The notes under the pieces: model-generated
Databases searched by the model: none
Told to the model about the DNA's origin: nothing
The model's input: only the letters and a program-made list of their open reading frames with translations
Program-made: the position numbers and the translations under genes
Shown here: in pieces, positions 19,193 to 28,867 of the stretch
Position numbering within the stretch: the stretch's first letter is position 1
Layout of the letters: every line of letters starts with the position of its first letter
Assembly: GCA_030602265.1 (NCBI GenBank)
Contig: JAUWAB010000010.1
Location: 20,065 to 84,064, forward strand
Origin: Prolixibacteraceae bacterium
GTDB taxonomy: Bacteria; Bacteroidota; Bacteroidia; Bacteroidales; Prolixibacteraceae
Direction of reading: 5' to 3'
Length of the DNA: 64,000 bases

Positions 19193-19215
19193 TCCCCGAT
19201 GCCCCTGAAGTGCTG

Positions 19216-22158
19216 CTAAAAGTCCATGCTTATGCCGAAAACCAGATTGCGCGGACGCTGATAAGTATAACCTTCAATGCCAAAACGGACTTCAGGATCT
19301 GTTCCCTTATAGCCGGTATAGGTGTAAACATTCTGCATGGTTGCAAAAATTCTCACCTTGCTTACATTTCTCGCCAGACTGTAAATGGAATAACCCAGAG
19401 TAACATGGTCAAGTTTTACGAAAGAAGCATCAGAAAGATAATAGTCCGACAAATACTGAGAAGTCTCCAATCCGGTTATAAGCGCATTCCTGCTGATGTT
19501 GCCCAGGAATTGCGATGGGTGGTAAACTCCCTGGCTGAGAGCTGATATCGCCCAGGTGCTGTTATATACATACTGGCCGGTATGAGACCTGACAGACATT
19601 CCAAGGTCAAGGGACCCCCATTGCAATCCGGTATGTAAGCCAAAAATAAACTCCGGAAGTGAACTTTTTCCGGCATATCTTTCATCAGAGGGATTCAGCT
19701 GATTGTCGGGTGTAGCTTCATAGACACCTTCCAAAGGCAGGCCATTGGAACCATAAACCTGCTTTTTCAGAAAAAATGAACCGGCAGGATGTCCTCCTGC
19801 CTGTACCTGTACATAGGCCGGATACTCTCCCGGAATACTGCCGGCAGAAATCCACGGCAGACCTGAATCCCCCGGAATAAGCAAATTTCCAAGACTGTTC
19901 CTGTTCCATGCACCATTCAGGCCAACTTCCCATCTGAAATTATGGGTATCTGCAGCTAACATTTTCAGGCTTGCCTCAATCCCTTTGTTCTCAATATTTC
20001 CAACACTTACAGACTGCCAATCCATTTCCTGACCCATATTTACAGGCATCCAGGCAAGCAGGTCCATGGTAGTCCGTTTGTACGCATCAATGGTTCCGCT
20101 GAGTCTGTTGCTCCAAACCGCAAAATCGAGACCTGCATTATATTCATGAATCTTTTCACGCATAACATCAGCTGCAGGAAGGTTCTCCCGGTACAGCCAG
20201 TGCCACCTGTCGCCAAAACCCGGCAAGCCTGCCGTCGGCCCCGAATAGAATCCTGTCATATAGGGGTCGGTTGACCGTGCAAAATTCGGAATTCCGGAGA
20301 TTCCGTAACTGGCTCTGAGTTTAAGCATCTGAATCCTTTGGGAATCCTTAAGGAAAGGCTCGTTGTTCAGTTTCCAGGCCATGGATATCGCCGGATAAGT
20401 GCCCCAGCTGTAGTTGTCGGAAACCGCCAAAAGACCATCCTGTCTTACTGAAGCAGCAAAAAAGTACTTGTCATTCAGATCCAGTCCTGCATGGGCAAAA
20501 AAGGAAATGAGGTTTCGGTCAGACTGATCAGCCGCAAACAGGTATTCTATACTCTTCGAATAATTCATATCCCGGTCTTCTCCAAGGCTTCCAAAATGCT
20601 GTCTTGACAAACCTCCTGTCAACGCAAAATGATTGGTCCCGGCTTTATTTCCGGTTGTGTAGTTTACCGACAGGTCAACCAGGTTATTCTTTCTGGTCTG
20701 CTTATAATTCCTGAAGGTTCCCCCACCGTTTTCCAGGTCTGCCCTTCCCGGGAAATTTTCAGGCTGGATAATTTCTCCCGCACCATTAACCGCATCATAA
20801 GCCAGATTCAAATTAGCCCTCAGCTTTGGCATGTTGTGAAACTGGTAACTGGCTTGTATGTTCCCGATACTGCCCACAATCCTCGAGAAATCCTCGGTCA
20901 TGTTCAACAGGGCAACCGGATTAACAGGAGCCAGCATATTGGGTTCACCGCCCGGCATTGTCCAGGTAAAATATTCAAACCAGCTGTCATCACGGACCGG
21001 TCGGGTCGGGTCGAAATGAAATGCCGACCGGAGCGCCTGCTTGTTGGCAAACCGGTTGTTGTTGAGCATGGCTTTCATATTGATTCTCAGCTGCAGGTGG
21101 TTATCAAGCAGTGTAGGCATGATCCCTAATGACATGATCACCCTTGAAAACTTATCGGTATCCAGAATACCATTTTCGTTGGTAAAACCATACGAAACCC
21201 TGAATGGGACACCGCCCTGCAGGCCGCTCAGACTCAGGTTATGGTCAGTACTGATGGCTGTCCGGTTAATTTCATCATGCCATACCGTTTCTGTATTACC
21301 CAGGAGTGGAACACCGGTTTGCGGAAAACGGTCGGTAACGAGTCTCCTGAATTCCGCAGCAGTCAGAACATCGACTGAACGGATAGGCTGTCCGACGGAT
21401 ACCAGTGCACTGTAGTTAACTTTCAAAGGATCACCATCCCTGGCCATCCTGGTCGTAATAATGATCACCCCGTTTGCACCCCTTGATCCGTAAATCGCCG
21501 TAGCAGCAGCATCCTTCAAAACAGTAAACGACTCAATATCAGATGAGTGTATTATACTTAGCGGATTTCTTATACCCGATACACCTGCAAGATCGAGAGG
21601 AATCCCATCCACAATATATAATGGAGTATTTGTATGCAGCGAAGATCTTCCCCTCAGGTAAAAATCAACATCATCGCCTGGTGCGCCACTCTTCGGTGAA
21701 ATCTGTGCCCCGGCAATACGACCCGCTATAAGCCCCTGAGGTGCGGTAATCAATCCCTGATTAAAATGATTCTCCTGAACTTCCTCAAAAGAGGCAGTTG
21801 GATTCTCCGCGTTCATCTGATACAAATCCAGTGTCTTTTTGTATGAAACGGCTATTGGATTTAGTTTAACACGGTAGTTATCAGCATTTCCCGTTTCCAC
21901 CTCACGATCATGGTAACCCTTTGCGGAAATTAAAAGCACCTGGCCTTCGCTGACAGTAATGGCGAATTCGCCGTTAATCCTCGAAACAGTCCCCGTAATG
22001 GTTCCCATCCTGAAGATGTTTGCACCGGCAACCGGCTCTCCCGAAATAGCATCGGTGACCCTGCCCTTTATATTTTTTTGTTGTCCGTTAACTGTTGTGC
22101 CAGAAAATATCAATCCTGCAACCAGAATAAAAAAAATTCTCCTCCGAAAGTGCCTCAT
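19216..22158 (-). CDS. SusC/RagA-like TonB-dependent outer membrane transporter
   Basis: A 980-residue nutrient transporter. It has a signal peptide ending near TVNGQ and a carboxypeptidase-D-like domain at about 30-105 (IKGRVTDAISGEPVAGANIF). The plug follows, containing FYLRGRSSLHTNTPLYIVDG and the hallmark segment VLKDAAATAIYGSRGANGV, then a 22-strand-type barrel. SusC proteins normally work with a SusD lipoprotein encoded directly downstream; here no SusD follows, as the next gene on this side is KefC on the other strand. It is the last gene on the strand of the nucleoside/ADP-ribose locus, separated by a 267-nt gap with its own possible promoter. It may be the outer membrane port for that locus. 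Confidence 0.93.
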   Translation of the reverse strand: MRHFRRRIFFILVAGLIFSGTTVNGQQKNIKGRVTDAISGEPVAGANIFRMGTITGTVSRINGEFAITVSEGQVLLISAKGYHDREVETGNADNYRVKLNPIAVSYKKTLDLYQMNAENPTASFEEVQENHFNQGLITAPQGLIAGRIAGAQISPKSGAPGDDVDFYLRGRSSLHTNTPLYIVDGIPLDLAGVSGIRNPLSIIHSSDIESFTVLKDAAATAIYGSRGANGVIIITTRMARDGDPLKVNYSALVSVGQPIRSVDVLTAAEFRRLVTDRFPQTGVPLLGNTETVWHDEINRTAISTDHNLSLSGLQGGVPFRVSYGFTNENGILDTDKFSRVIMSLGIMPTLLDNHLQLRINMKAMLNNNRFANKQALRSAFHFDPTRPVRDDSWFEYFTWTMPGGEPNMLAPVNPVALLNMTEDFSRIVGSIGNIQASYQFHNMPKLRANLNLAYDAVNGAGEIIQPENFPGRADLENGGGTFRNYKQTRKNNLVDLSVNYTTGNKAGTNHFALTGGLSRQHFGSLGEDRDMNYSKSIEYLFAADQSDRNLISFFAHAGLDLNDKYFFAASVRQDGLLAVSDNYSWGTYPAISMAWKLNNEPFLKDSQRIQMLKLRASYGISGIPNFARSTDPYMTGFYSGPTAGLPGFGDRWHWLYRENLPAADVMREKIHEYNAGLDFAVWSNRLSGTIDAYKRTTMDLLAWMPVNMGQEMDWQSVSVGNIENKGIEASLKMLAADTHNFRWEVGLNGAWNRNSLGNLLIPGDSGLPWISAGSIPGEYPAYVQVQAGGHPAGSFFLKKQVYGSNGLPLEGVYEATPDNQLNPSDERYAGKSSLPEFIFGLHTGLQWGSLDLGMSVRSHTGQYVYNSTWAISALSQGVYHPSQFLGNISRNALITGLETSQYLSDYYLSDASFVKLDHVTLGYSIYSLARNVSKVRIFATMQNVYTYTGYKGTDPEVRFGIEGYTYQRPRNLVFGISMDF

Positions 22159-22313
22159 CTGTAATACCGCATTTTTGCCACATACCGATTCTTCCCGGGC
22201 CAGTTATGGCTTTAACCAGCCTGTTGAAAAAAAATCTGACATATAAGGCAAGATTATTCCGAAAACAAACCGGTCCAACCATCAGGTCATACCGGATTCA
22301 TTTTTACGGGACA

Positions 22314-22321
22314 CAAAAATA
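22314..22321 (-). promoter_or_regulatory. Possible -7 element for the SusC-like gene
   Basis: On the minus strand this reads TATTTTTG, an exact TAnnTTTG match, placing a transcript start near 22310 and a leader of about 150 nt. No TTTG lies at ideal spacing (the nearest is 25 nt up), so support is partial. The 267-nt gap holds nothing else I can name. Confidence 0.38.
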
Positions 22322-22425
22322 GAAAAATAGTGGAAATAAAACCTAACAAATTTCCATAACATTATGTTCAAAATAAACTACAAACTCCGGAACCCGAAAG
22401 CAGTCAATACAGATATAATAGAAAA

Positions 22426-23463
22426 TCAAGGTTTTACCAATTCATAATTTTCCATGGTAACAAAAAAATCATTAATAATCCCATAAATATCAAACCATTC
22501 CCAGATGATGATTTTCCGTGGATTCTCAGGACGCTCAACCCATTGACCATCGGTAAATACGGGTGCAGGGATTTCCCTGGTTTCTGCCCATGATGGATTT
22601 TTAACCACAGCCACGGCTGCCTGGTCGAACAGGGCCCTTCCGGGAGGATTGCCCCACATACCGTAACTCTCGAACAGATTCACCGAATAGTCACCCCAGG
22701 TGTGGAATTCCCCACCATTCCGGCCTGTTACGGGAGAAGAAATTCTTGGTCCTTTACCGGGCATCCGGCGAAGGATCTGATCGCGGGAAACCATTACAGC
22801 AGCCGTTCCCGAAGGTTTTCCTCCGCGAACCAAAACCATTTCAAAAGGTACGTCCACGTCAAGAATATAGTTCATAGACGGGATATCCCAATCCTGGTTG
22901 TGTTCTCCCGGTTCGGGATAATTGGAGCCCAGCCAGACAATCCTTACATTCTTAGCTATAGCAGGCTCTTTAAGCAAGGCCAAAGCGATATTGGTCAGTT
23001 TTCCGACAGGCAATAAAACCAGTTGCTGGTCCCGTTTTTTCATGGCCTCTTCAATAATAAAATCAACCGCTTCGTGACCATCAAAGTCAGTTTCGCTTAT
23101 ATGGGCTTTAATCTCTTCGAACGAACCGTTGGCGCCTGTCTTAAGCGGAATTTTTCCGAAAAACCCACCACACAATTGCATCACCCTTTTGGCTTCCTCA
23201 TAGTGGTCACTTACATCCGATTCTTCGGAATACCCGGTGGGTGCACTGGTGGCATTCACCGTAACCCCAACCACATCAAAATGGTCACCGCTGAAAAGCA
23301 GGTAGGCCAAAGCATGCTGGTCGTCTACTTCGTTGTTGGCATCGGTATCAAAAAGTACCGGAATTTTTTGAAACGATGTCCCCTGCTTTGCCGGCTGACA
23401 TGAAATTAACACCGTAAAAAAGGCAAAGAGAGAAATAATGGATAAATTCTTCTTGTTCATCAT
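22426..23463 (-). CDS. Nucleoside hydrolase, predicted lipoprotein
   Basis: Hydrolyses the N-glycosidic bond of ribonucleosides to base and ribose. The 345-residue protein starts with a lipoprotein signal (SLFAFFTVLISC), so it is anchored outside the cytoplasm, unlike the cytosolic E. coli enzymes. The calcium-binding nucleoside hydrolase signature is present as VLFDTDANNEVDDQHAL, with the Asp cluster intact, and LVLLPVGKLTNIALALLK and VWLGSNYPEPGEHNQDWD match the rest of the fold. It is 8 nt downstream of the Sde182-like gene and presumably in one operon with it. With ribokinase and a sugar transporter upstream, ribose is the expected product used. Confidence 0.92.
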   Translation of the reverse strand: MMNKKNLSIISLFAFFTVLISCQPAKQGTSFQKIPVLFDTDANNEVDDQHALAYLLFSGDHFDVVGVTVNATSAPTGYSEESDVSDHYEEAKRVMQLCGGFFGKIPLKTGANGSFEEIKAHISETDFDGHEAVDFIIEEAMKKRDQQLVLLPVGKLTNIALALLKEPAIAKNVRIVWLGSNYPEPGEHNQDWDIPSMNYILDVDVPFEMVLVRGGKPSGTAAVMVSRDQILRRMPGKGPRISSPVTGRNGGEFHTWGDYSVNLFESYGMWGNPPGRALFDQAAVAVVKNPSWAETREIPAPVFTDGQWVERPENPRKIIIWEWFDIYGIINDFFVTMENYELVKP

Positions 23464-23471
23464 GTTGTTTT

Positions 23472-24950
23472 TTATGGTTTTTTCTGAATAATCATCCGCC
23501 GGTAGCTTACCAGCTCAGGTGTGCCGTTATCGCGCACTTCCAGAACGATATGCAGGTTCTGGTCACCCAGGTCATCCGGTAAGGCTATCGTTAACTTAGC
23601 CTTGTCACTATCTTCCAATGAAATATCCCCCTGATAAGTATCAGCCTCCCGATACCGGAACCAGTTGAATTTCAGCTTGTCACCGTCCGGGTCAAACGAA
23701 CGGGAAGCATCCAGTCTGATTTGTTCTCCTGGAATACCGTAAATGGCAAGAATTCTGTTGCTTTTGTCTCCGTTTACCAAGGCAACCGGCTCGCGGTTTA
23801 CCTCACCCGGCTCTTTCACTGACCATAGCAACCTGTTTTTAAAACTGTTGGTAGCCGCAGGGACCCATCTGACGAGTTCATGCTGATCCACCTCGCAAGT
23901 GGAATAGTAACTGCCTGGGAAGCCTTCCCCAAAAGGCTTGAACATGCTGCCCCAGCTACCCTGGGTTGGATCAGCCGGATCGTTCAGTCCAAAAACTCCG
24001 CTTAAGAGGTACAGGAACGAAGGAGTATCGCCTTCTCCCCCGTCGTCATAAATTTCAGACATGGGGCCGTGCCCGTTCACATCTTTCGATGTCAATGGTT
24101 TCTTATAATCCGGATCCCTGCTCCATACATAGTACCAGAAATGGCCATTGTCATAAATAACACTTCCAAGGCTTACAGGATCTTTTCCATAGGTGGGGAT
24201 AGCCGTACCAAATCCAGCACAGCTTTTCTCCTGCATAAGCCTGAAACCGGCAAAATACTCAAACGATATATCCTGAAAAAGGATTCCAAACAGATGGATT
24301 TTGGGAAGTAATTTAAAAAACGCTTCTTCCCCATGTTTTTGGCGGAAACGGTACAACGCCTGGACAAAAGTAATGGTACCACCCCAGGCCTGCACAAAAA
24401 TGGGCCGGTCATCCTCTTTTTCGAAGATCTGGATAAGAAATTCGCTTCCCTCTGAATCCTTCGGCTCGCCGTTAGGGTTCAGGCCTTCGCCGATCCAGTC
24501 ATGAAAAGAGATGGAGTCCCACGAGCTTTCCACGTACCTGTCGGCAATTTTCCCGGCAAACTTCAGCGTGTTGGTAAGCCAGATAATGGGAATGGCGCCC
24601 CTGCCGTGTTTGGTGACAGCCAGGAGGTCATCATATCCGGGCAGGTTGGGGTCATGTTTTAATAACTGCGGAAGTTCCTCCTTGTAGGCGTCCAATATAC
24701 CCATAGCTTTCGCCCAGGGGCCTTCGTCGTTATAATTAAAATCGGGCAGCTGGTTGGTTACTATCAGTGCTTCCAGATCAAAATATGAACTGTAATAGAG
24801 ATACCGGATGAAGGAGTTTCCATCATCGTGGGTCATATCCGTCAGGATAACCACCCGCGGTTTAACCGGCTTTGCATCTGGTGTGCAGGCTGAGCCAGCC
24901 AGTAATATACATAATACCAGCAGCAGGTATAATTCTTTTGAAATATTCAC
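23472..24950 (-). CDS. DUF1593/Sde182-type nucleoside-hydrolase-like lipoprotein
   Basis: A 492-residue predicted lipoprotein (LCILLAGSAC). Residues 30-370 form a nucleoside-hydrolase-like domain of the DUF1593 type, with VVILTDMTHDDGNSFIRYLYY in place of the usual Asp signature and YYSTCEVDQHELVRW at its end. Residues 385-490 form an Ig-like domain (IRLDASRSFDPDGDKLKFNW) as in the Saccharophagus Sde182 protein, which was described as cellulose-binding. Its true substrate is unknown. Position between an ADP-ribosylglycohydrolase and a nucleoside hydrolase, all lipoproteins, suggests a glycosidic bond of a nucleoside-like substrate. Confidence 0.88.
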   Translation of the reverse strand: MNISKELYLLLVLCILLAGSACTPDAKPVKPRVVILTDMTHDDGNSFIRYLYYSSYFDLEALIVTNQLPDFNYNDEGPWAKAMGILDAYKEELPQLLKHDPNLPGYDDLLAVTKHGRGAIPIIWLTNTLKFAGKIADRYVESSWDSISFHDWIGEGLNPNGEPKDSEGSEFLIQIFEKEDDRPIFVQAWGGTITFVQALYRFRQKHGEEAFFKLLPKIHLFGILFQDISFEYFAGFRLMQEKSCAGFGTAIPTYGKDPVSLGSVIYDNGHFWYYVWSRDPDYKKPLTSKDVNGHGPMSEIYDDGGEGDTPSFLYLLSGVFGLNDPADPTQGSWGSMFKPFGEGFPGSYYSTCEVDQHELVRWVPAATNSFKNRLLWSVKEPGEVNREPVALVNGDKSNRILAIYGIPGEQIRLDASRSFDPDGDKLKFNWFRYREADTYQGDISLEDSDKAKLTIALPDDLGDQNLHIVLEVRDNGTPELVSYRRMIIQKKP

Positions 24951-25002
24951 TGGAATCTTTTATATCTTCATTGTTTATTATCAGATCGTTACCGCGATGC
25001 GC

Positions 25003-25033
25003 TCACTCCCGGAGGAATTGCATGCGGGTAGCA
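25003..25033 (-). repeat. REP-like element, copy A
   Basis: Read on the minus strand this 31-nt segment matches the copy at 46053-46083 at 28 of 31 positions (differences at element positions 9, 18 and 28). The core is CATGCAAT followed by CCTCCGGGA. It sits in the 282-nt gap between the ADP-ribosylglycohydrolase and Sde182-like genes, inverted relative to copy C 62 nt to the right. Confidence 0.6.
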
Positions 25034-25095
25034 AAAACGGCCTGGAGAGAACAGGAGACCTCTGGCCGGGGTCAAACCTATTGTTGATAGCTCTG

Positions 25096-25126
25096 TTCTT
25101 CCCACATGTCACCCCTGCGGGACTTA
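25096..25126 (+). repeat. REP-like element, diverged copy C
   Basis: Plus-strand 31-nt segment with CCCACATG and CCCCTGCGGGA. It agrees with the 46053 copy at 23 of 31 positions. Together with copy A on the other strand it forms an inverted pair within one intergenic gap, which could fold in the operon mRNA. Confidence 0.45.
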
Positions 25127-25232
25127 TTACATGCCTCCATAGTGGATCCTTGATGCCCCGCGATGAAACCGTGAGGCAGCTGAGGTTCTAGTTTTTGGGT
25201 GGTGTGGTTTCCAAACCGCGCCACCCATTATT

Positions 25233-26816
25233 TCAAATTGATATTTCTGCATTAAAGTAGACCCTGGGTGCTGGTTTTTCTGTTGTATAGACCAACACGT
25301 CATTGGTCTCGATCCGGTACCCTGACGGAATTCGCTTCGCTACCAGCCTGACGGTATGATTCCCTTCGGGCAGGTCATACTTCCAGGCAACTTCATGGCG
25401 GCGGTCACGAAATGCCGTGGACATGCCAATGGTTTCAACGAACTGATTATCCACCCATACTTCAAGCTCAAGAACTGCATCGGGAAGGTTGTTTTCCCTT
25501 GCTGCCCTGCCGGTCACCACATAGCCGCATCCGGAAATATCAAAGGAAATTTCAGGATTTTCATTGTTCAGCCTGCGCTGAAGGCCAGTTCTCTCTTTCG
25601 GATGAATCCCCTCGAAGGCAATTTCAAGCGGAACGCATTTCGGTGCCTGATAGAGGATATCCAGGGTTTCCCCATTATCTTTGCCGCCATTGCGCCTGAT
25701 CATTTCCACTGCATGCCGGAAACCGGTTTCATACACTTTCCTGAGCGACATATCGGTATACCGGAAATTCATATCCTCCACCTTGTCTATTCCCTGCTTC
25801 CAGTAAGCAGGGATGTTGCTGTACCCGATCATGGTCCCCAGAATTCCGGCGGCATTGGCCGGATTACAGTCGGAATCGTAACCGCAGCGGGTACTGATGT
25901 CCACCGTAGCCCCAAAATCTCCGTTTCCATACAGTAATCCGATAACGATATAAGCCGCATTGATTTTTGCATCAATATTAAACGGCCTGAAAACCCCGTC
26001 GGGACAACCTTTGTCATAAGTCCACTTTTTCTGGGCTTCAAACCAGGCTCTTTTCCAGTCATCCGGATATTGCCTGTACCATTGGATTACGTCAGCTATA
26101 CACTGATAAAATTCACTTTCAGCCGGTACCGTTTTCAGGGCTTCTTCCACAATGAATTCCATATCATCGTGAACAAATGCCAGCGCATACATGGCAGCCA
26201 CGTATATACCGCCATAAACGCCGTCACCGTAGTTCATGATGTGGCCAATGCGCCAGCCAATGTCTGAAGCGGAATTCACCATTCCCGGCGACATTAATCC
26301 GGCAAAATCGGCTTCAATCTGAAAATCGATGTCATCGGCATGCGGGTTGTTCTTCCAATGGCCCGATGCAGGGGGCATGATTCCGTTCAGAATATTATAA
26401 CGGGCAGCCTGGTTGGCATGCCACAACTGATATTCTGCATGTGCAAAAGCCAGGGCATGCAGTGAATCGGCAGCATCCAGGCCATGCTTTTCAAATACAT
26501 CCACGAAAGTCAGGTCCATGTAAACATCGTCGTACAATCCCGGGGAATTTTCATACCACCAGAGCATCTGGTTCTCGTCCCAGGGGATCGGTACATGGTC
26601 GCCAATCATGGTACCGTTCCATCTGAATTCTGTTGGACCGCCATAAGTACAGCCGATCACCTGTCCGGCCCAGCCGCCCATGATCTTGTCCTGCAGGACT
26701 GATTTCTCCATGTGGACAATTTGTCCATCCTGAAATCCGGTTGCCGTGCCGTTCTTCTCCGCATGGCATGAAAACAGAATGACTGCTGCTAAAAGAATAA
26801 GGTTATTTGACTTCAT
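25233..26816 (-). CDS. ADP-ribosylglycohydrolase-family lipoprotein
   Basis: A 527-residue exported protein with lipoprotein signal LILLAAVILFSC. Residues 35-390 form the all-helical ADP-ribosylglycohydrolase domain: KIMGGWAGQVIGCTYGGPTEF at the start, DDVYMDLTFVDVFE with the first metal-ligand Asp cluster, and CGYDSDCNPANAAGILG with the second. Residues 400-527 are a beta-sandwich-like accessory domain with Trp and His residues (GNHTVRLVAKRIPSGYR). Family enzymes remove ADP-ribose from proteins, nucleic acids or small molecules; an outer location points to scavenging and not signalling. Ribokinase starts the upstream neighbour 18 nt away, so they share an operon. Confidence 0.9.
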   Translation of the reverse strand: MKSNNLILLAAVILFSCHAEKNGTATGFQDGQIVHMEKSVLQDKIMGGWAGQVIGCTYGGPTEFRWNGTMIGDHVPIPWDENQMLWWYENSPGLYDDVYMDLTFVDVFEKHGLDAADSLHALAFAHAEYQLWHANQAARYNILNGIMPPASGHWKNNPHADDIDFQIEADFAGLMSPGMVNSASDIGWRIGHIMNYGDGVYGGIYVAAMYALAFVHDDMEFIVEEALKTVPAESEFYQCIADVIQWYRQYPDDWKRAWFEAQKKWTYDKGCPDGVFRPFNIDAKINAAYIVIGLLYGNGDFGATVDISTRCGYDSDCNPANAAGILGTMIGYSNIPAYWKQGIDKVEDMNFRYTDMSLRKVYETGFRHAVEMIRRNGGKDNGETLDILYQAPKCVPLEIAFEGIHPKERTGLQRRLNNENPEISFDISGCGYVVTGRAARENNLPDAVLELEVWVDNQFVETIGMSTAFRDRRHEVAWKYDLPEGNHTVRLVAKRIPSGYRIETNDVLVYTTEKPAPRVYFNAEISI

Positions 26817-26833
26817 TTCCGTTTGTTATTTGG

Positions 26834-27739
26834 TTATAATTCAGTTAATTCATTAAGCCAGGGTATGGAAGGCTGCGCTCCCATACGGGTTACAGAAAGG
26901 GCAGCTGCCTTGTTGGCCACCTGAATAGCCTCAGCCAATGATTTCCCTCTGGCCAGTTCCACCACCAGATAACCATTGAAGGTATCTCCTGCAGCGGTGG
27001 TATCTACAGCAGTAACAGGTATGCCCGCAACGTGGCCTTCAAGGCTTCCCTGACGGAAAAAGGCCCCTTCACTGCCCGTAGTTATAACAACAGACCCGGC
27101 CCCAATATCCTGAATCCGGTCAGCCAAAGTGGATACTGAACAGCCATCCATACCCGTGCCTGCAAGCAACAATGCTTCATGTTCATTTGGAGTTACCAGC
27201 GTCAGCATCGACAGAATCTCCCGGTCGATGGTCGCGGCCGGAGCCGGGTTTAGCACCACCGGAACACCGGCCGACCAGGCAATCCTGATAATCCGGTAAA
27301 CGGTTTCAATGGGTATCTCTAACTGGACCAGAACCATATCTGCACCTGCGATAATATTACGGTAATGGTCAATAATCTCAGGTGTAAGCCTGGCATTGGC
27401 ACCCGGTGCTACAGCAATGCTGTTTTCCCCGGAATCAGCCACATTGATCAGGGCAACGCCGGTAGGGACGCCACTGGTTATTTCAATGCAGGAGGTATCA
27501 ATCCTATCTGATTTATAGGATTCAAGTGCTTGCCTGCCGAAAAGATCGTCGCCCACGCAGGCTATAAAAGTTACATTCCCGCCAGCCCTGGCGGCTGCTA
27601 CCGCCTGGTTGGCGCCTTTACCGCCCTGAACCACAAAAAAGTCTCCGCCTAAAACGGTCTCCCCGGGTTTCGGAATATGGGGGACCCTGCAAATCATGTC
27701 GGTATTGGAACTACCTGCAACAACAATTTTCGGTGACAT
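26834..27739 (-). CDS. rbsK: Ribokinase
   Basis: Phosphorylates D-ribose to ribose 5-phosphate with ATP in the cytoplasm. The 301-residue PfkB-family protein has the N-terminal VVAGSSNTDMICRVPHIPKPGET, the first PfkB signature GGKGANQAVAAARAGG, and the second signature with the catalytic base, VDTTAAGDTFNGYLV. Length fits RbsK. It is 6 nt downstream of the sugar transporter gene and 18 nt upstream of the ADP-ribosylglycohydrolase gene, which links ribose released outside to uptake and phosphorylation. Confidence 0.94.
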   Translation of the reverse strand: MSPKIVVAGSSNTDMICRVPHIPKPGETVLGGDFFVVQGGKGANQAVAAARAGGNVTFIACVGDDLFGRQALESYKSDRIDTSCIEITSGVPTGVALINVADSGENSIAVAPGANARLTPEIIDHYRNIIAGADMVLVQLEIPIETVYRIIRIAWSAGVPVVLNPAPAATIDREILSMLTLVTPNEHEALLLAGTGMDGCSVSTLADRIQDIGAGSVVITTGSEGAFFRQGSLEGHVAGIPVTAVDTTAAGDTFNGYLVVELARGKSLAEAIQVANKAAALSVTRMGAQPSIPWLNELTEL

Positions 27740-27745
27740 GATCGC

Positions 27746-28747
27746 TTAATATAATCGTGATACAATAATCAGTGCCAGTCCGGCCACAAAAAGCAAAAAC
27801 ATGGCAGTCAGGAGCCCGGTTACGCCCTTAGCTCCCCTGAATTCTTTCCATATAAACACCCCCCAGAGAGCAGCCACCAAAGTAGCGCCCTGTCCAAGGC
27901 CATACGAAATGGCAAATCCGGCCTGTTCAGCAGCAATAATATTGAAGGTCATACCCAGGCTCCAGATGGCCCCGCCAAGAATGCCAATCAGGTGCAGGCG
28001 GGTGTTTCCTTTGGTGAAATAGTCGGAATAAGTAGCTTTTTCACCAGCCAGCGGGCGGTACATAAACAAGGTATTCCAAAGGAAATTGGAGATCAGCAGT
28101 CCGACGGCAAAAACCACCGATGCCGTATAGGGAGTCAGTTTGCCAGCTTCGGGATTTGCAAAATCGGGTGCCATGGAGGCGGCCACGAAACGGTAGAAAA
28201 AACCCATCAGAAATCCGGCTAACAGGGAGATCAGGATACCCTTTGTGGTGGAATTCACCGAGGAACCAGGAATTTTCCGGTAGGCCAGCGCATCAATCAC
28301 AATGGCAGCAGTAACCAGTCCAACCCCCAGGAACAGCAGTACAGGGTTGCCTAATGGGGTTGCCAGATAGTTGGTGACCACCCCTAAAACCAATGCCAGC
28401 CCGATCCCGATCGGAAAGGCTACGGCCATACCAGCTATGGCAATGGCAGCCACCAGCAGAATGTTGGCAATATTGAATACTACCCCGCCTAAAAAAGCGG
28501 ACGAGAGCGACTTGAAGTCGGATTGCGCCAGATCGGCCGTAAAACTACGGCCTTCGGTACCCGTACTGCCCGCCGTAAAGGCAAGCAACAGGGAAAGCAA
28601 CAGAACCCCGATGGCATAATCCCAGTAAAACAACTGAAACGGCCACGATCTCGCTGCCAGTTTCTGGGTATTGGCCCACGAACCCCAGCAGAGCATGGTA
28701 ACAACTGCCAGTATTACGGCCCAGGTGTAGGAATGAATGACAATCAT
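27746..28747 (-). CDS. GRP-family sugar transporter (RbsU/GlcU-like)
   Basis: A 333-residue inner membrane protein with about ten hydrophobic helices, of the drug/metabolite superfamily glucose/ribose porter group. The N-terminus WAVILAVVTMLCWGSWANTQKL and the segment AFPIGIGLALVLGVVTNYLA match members annotated as sugar uptake proteins. With ribokinase immediately downstream (6 nt), D-ribose symport is the best guess. The gene starts 120 nt after the LacI stop; I found no strong promoter in that gap, so it may be read through from the regulator. Confidence 0.88.
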   Translation of the reverse strand: MIVIHSYTWAVILAVVTMLCWGSWANTQKLAARSWPFQLFYWDYAIGVLLLSLLLAFTAGSTGTEGRSFTADLAQSDFKSLSSAFLGGVVFNIANILLVAAIAIAGMAVAFPIGIGLALVLGVVTNYLATPLGNPVLLFLGVGLVTAAIVIDALAYRKIPGSSVNSTTKGILISLLAGFLMGFFYRFVAASMAPDFANPEAGKLTPYTASVVFAVGLLISNFLWNTLFMYRPLAGEKATYSDYFTKGNTRLHLIGILGGAIWSLGMTFNIIAAEQAGFAISYGLGQGATLVAALWGVFIWKEFRGAKGVTGLLTAMFLLFVAGLALIIVSRLY

Positions 28748-28867
28748 AGTTTTATCTTTTAAGTTGGTTTATTGAATGGTTTAATCTTTTTTATCACAGA
28801 CCTGATATGAGCCGGAACAGCAACCATATGGAATAGGTCCACAGTAAATGGAAATTTATATACTGAT

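Noticed and set aside
23966-25191. Several plus-strand frames across the Sde182-like gene and the 24951-25232 gap
   Set aside because: Antisense to real genes or built on REP-like repeats; no coding signature.
24951-25232. tRNA or small structured RNA in the gap between the ADP-ribosylglycohydrolase and Sde182-like genes
   Set aside because: No cloverleaf or CCA end could be formed; the GC-rich parts are explained by the two inverted REP-like copies.
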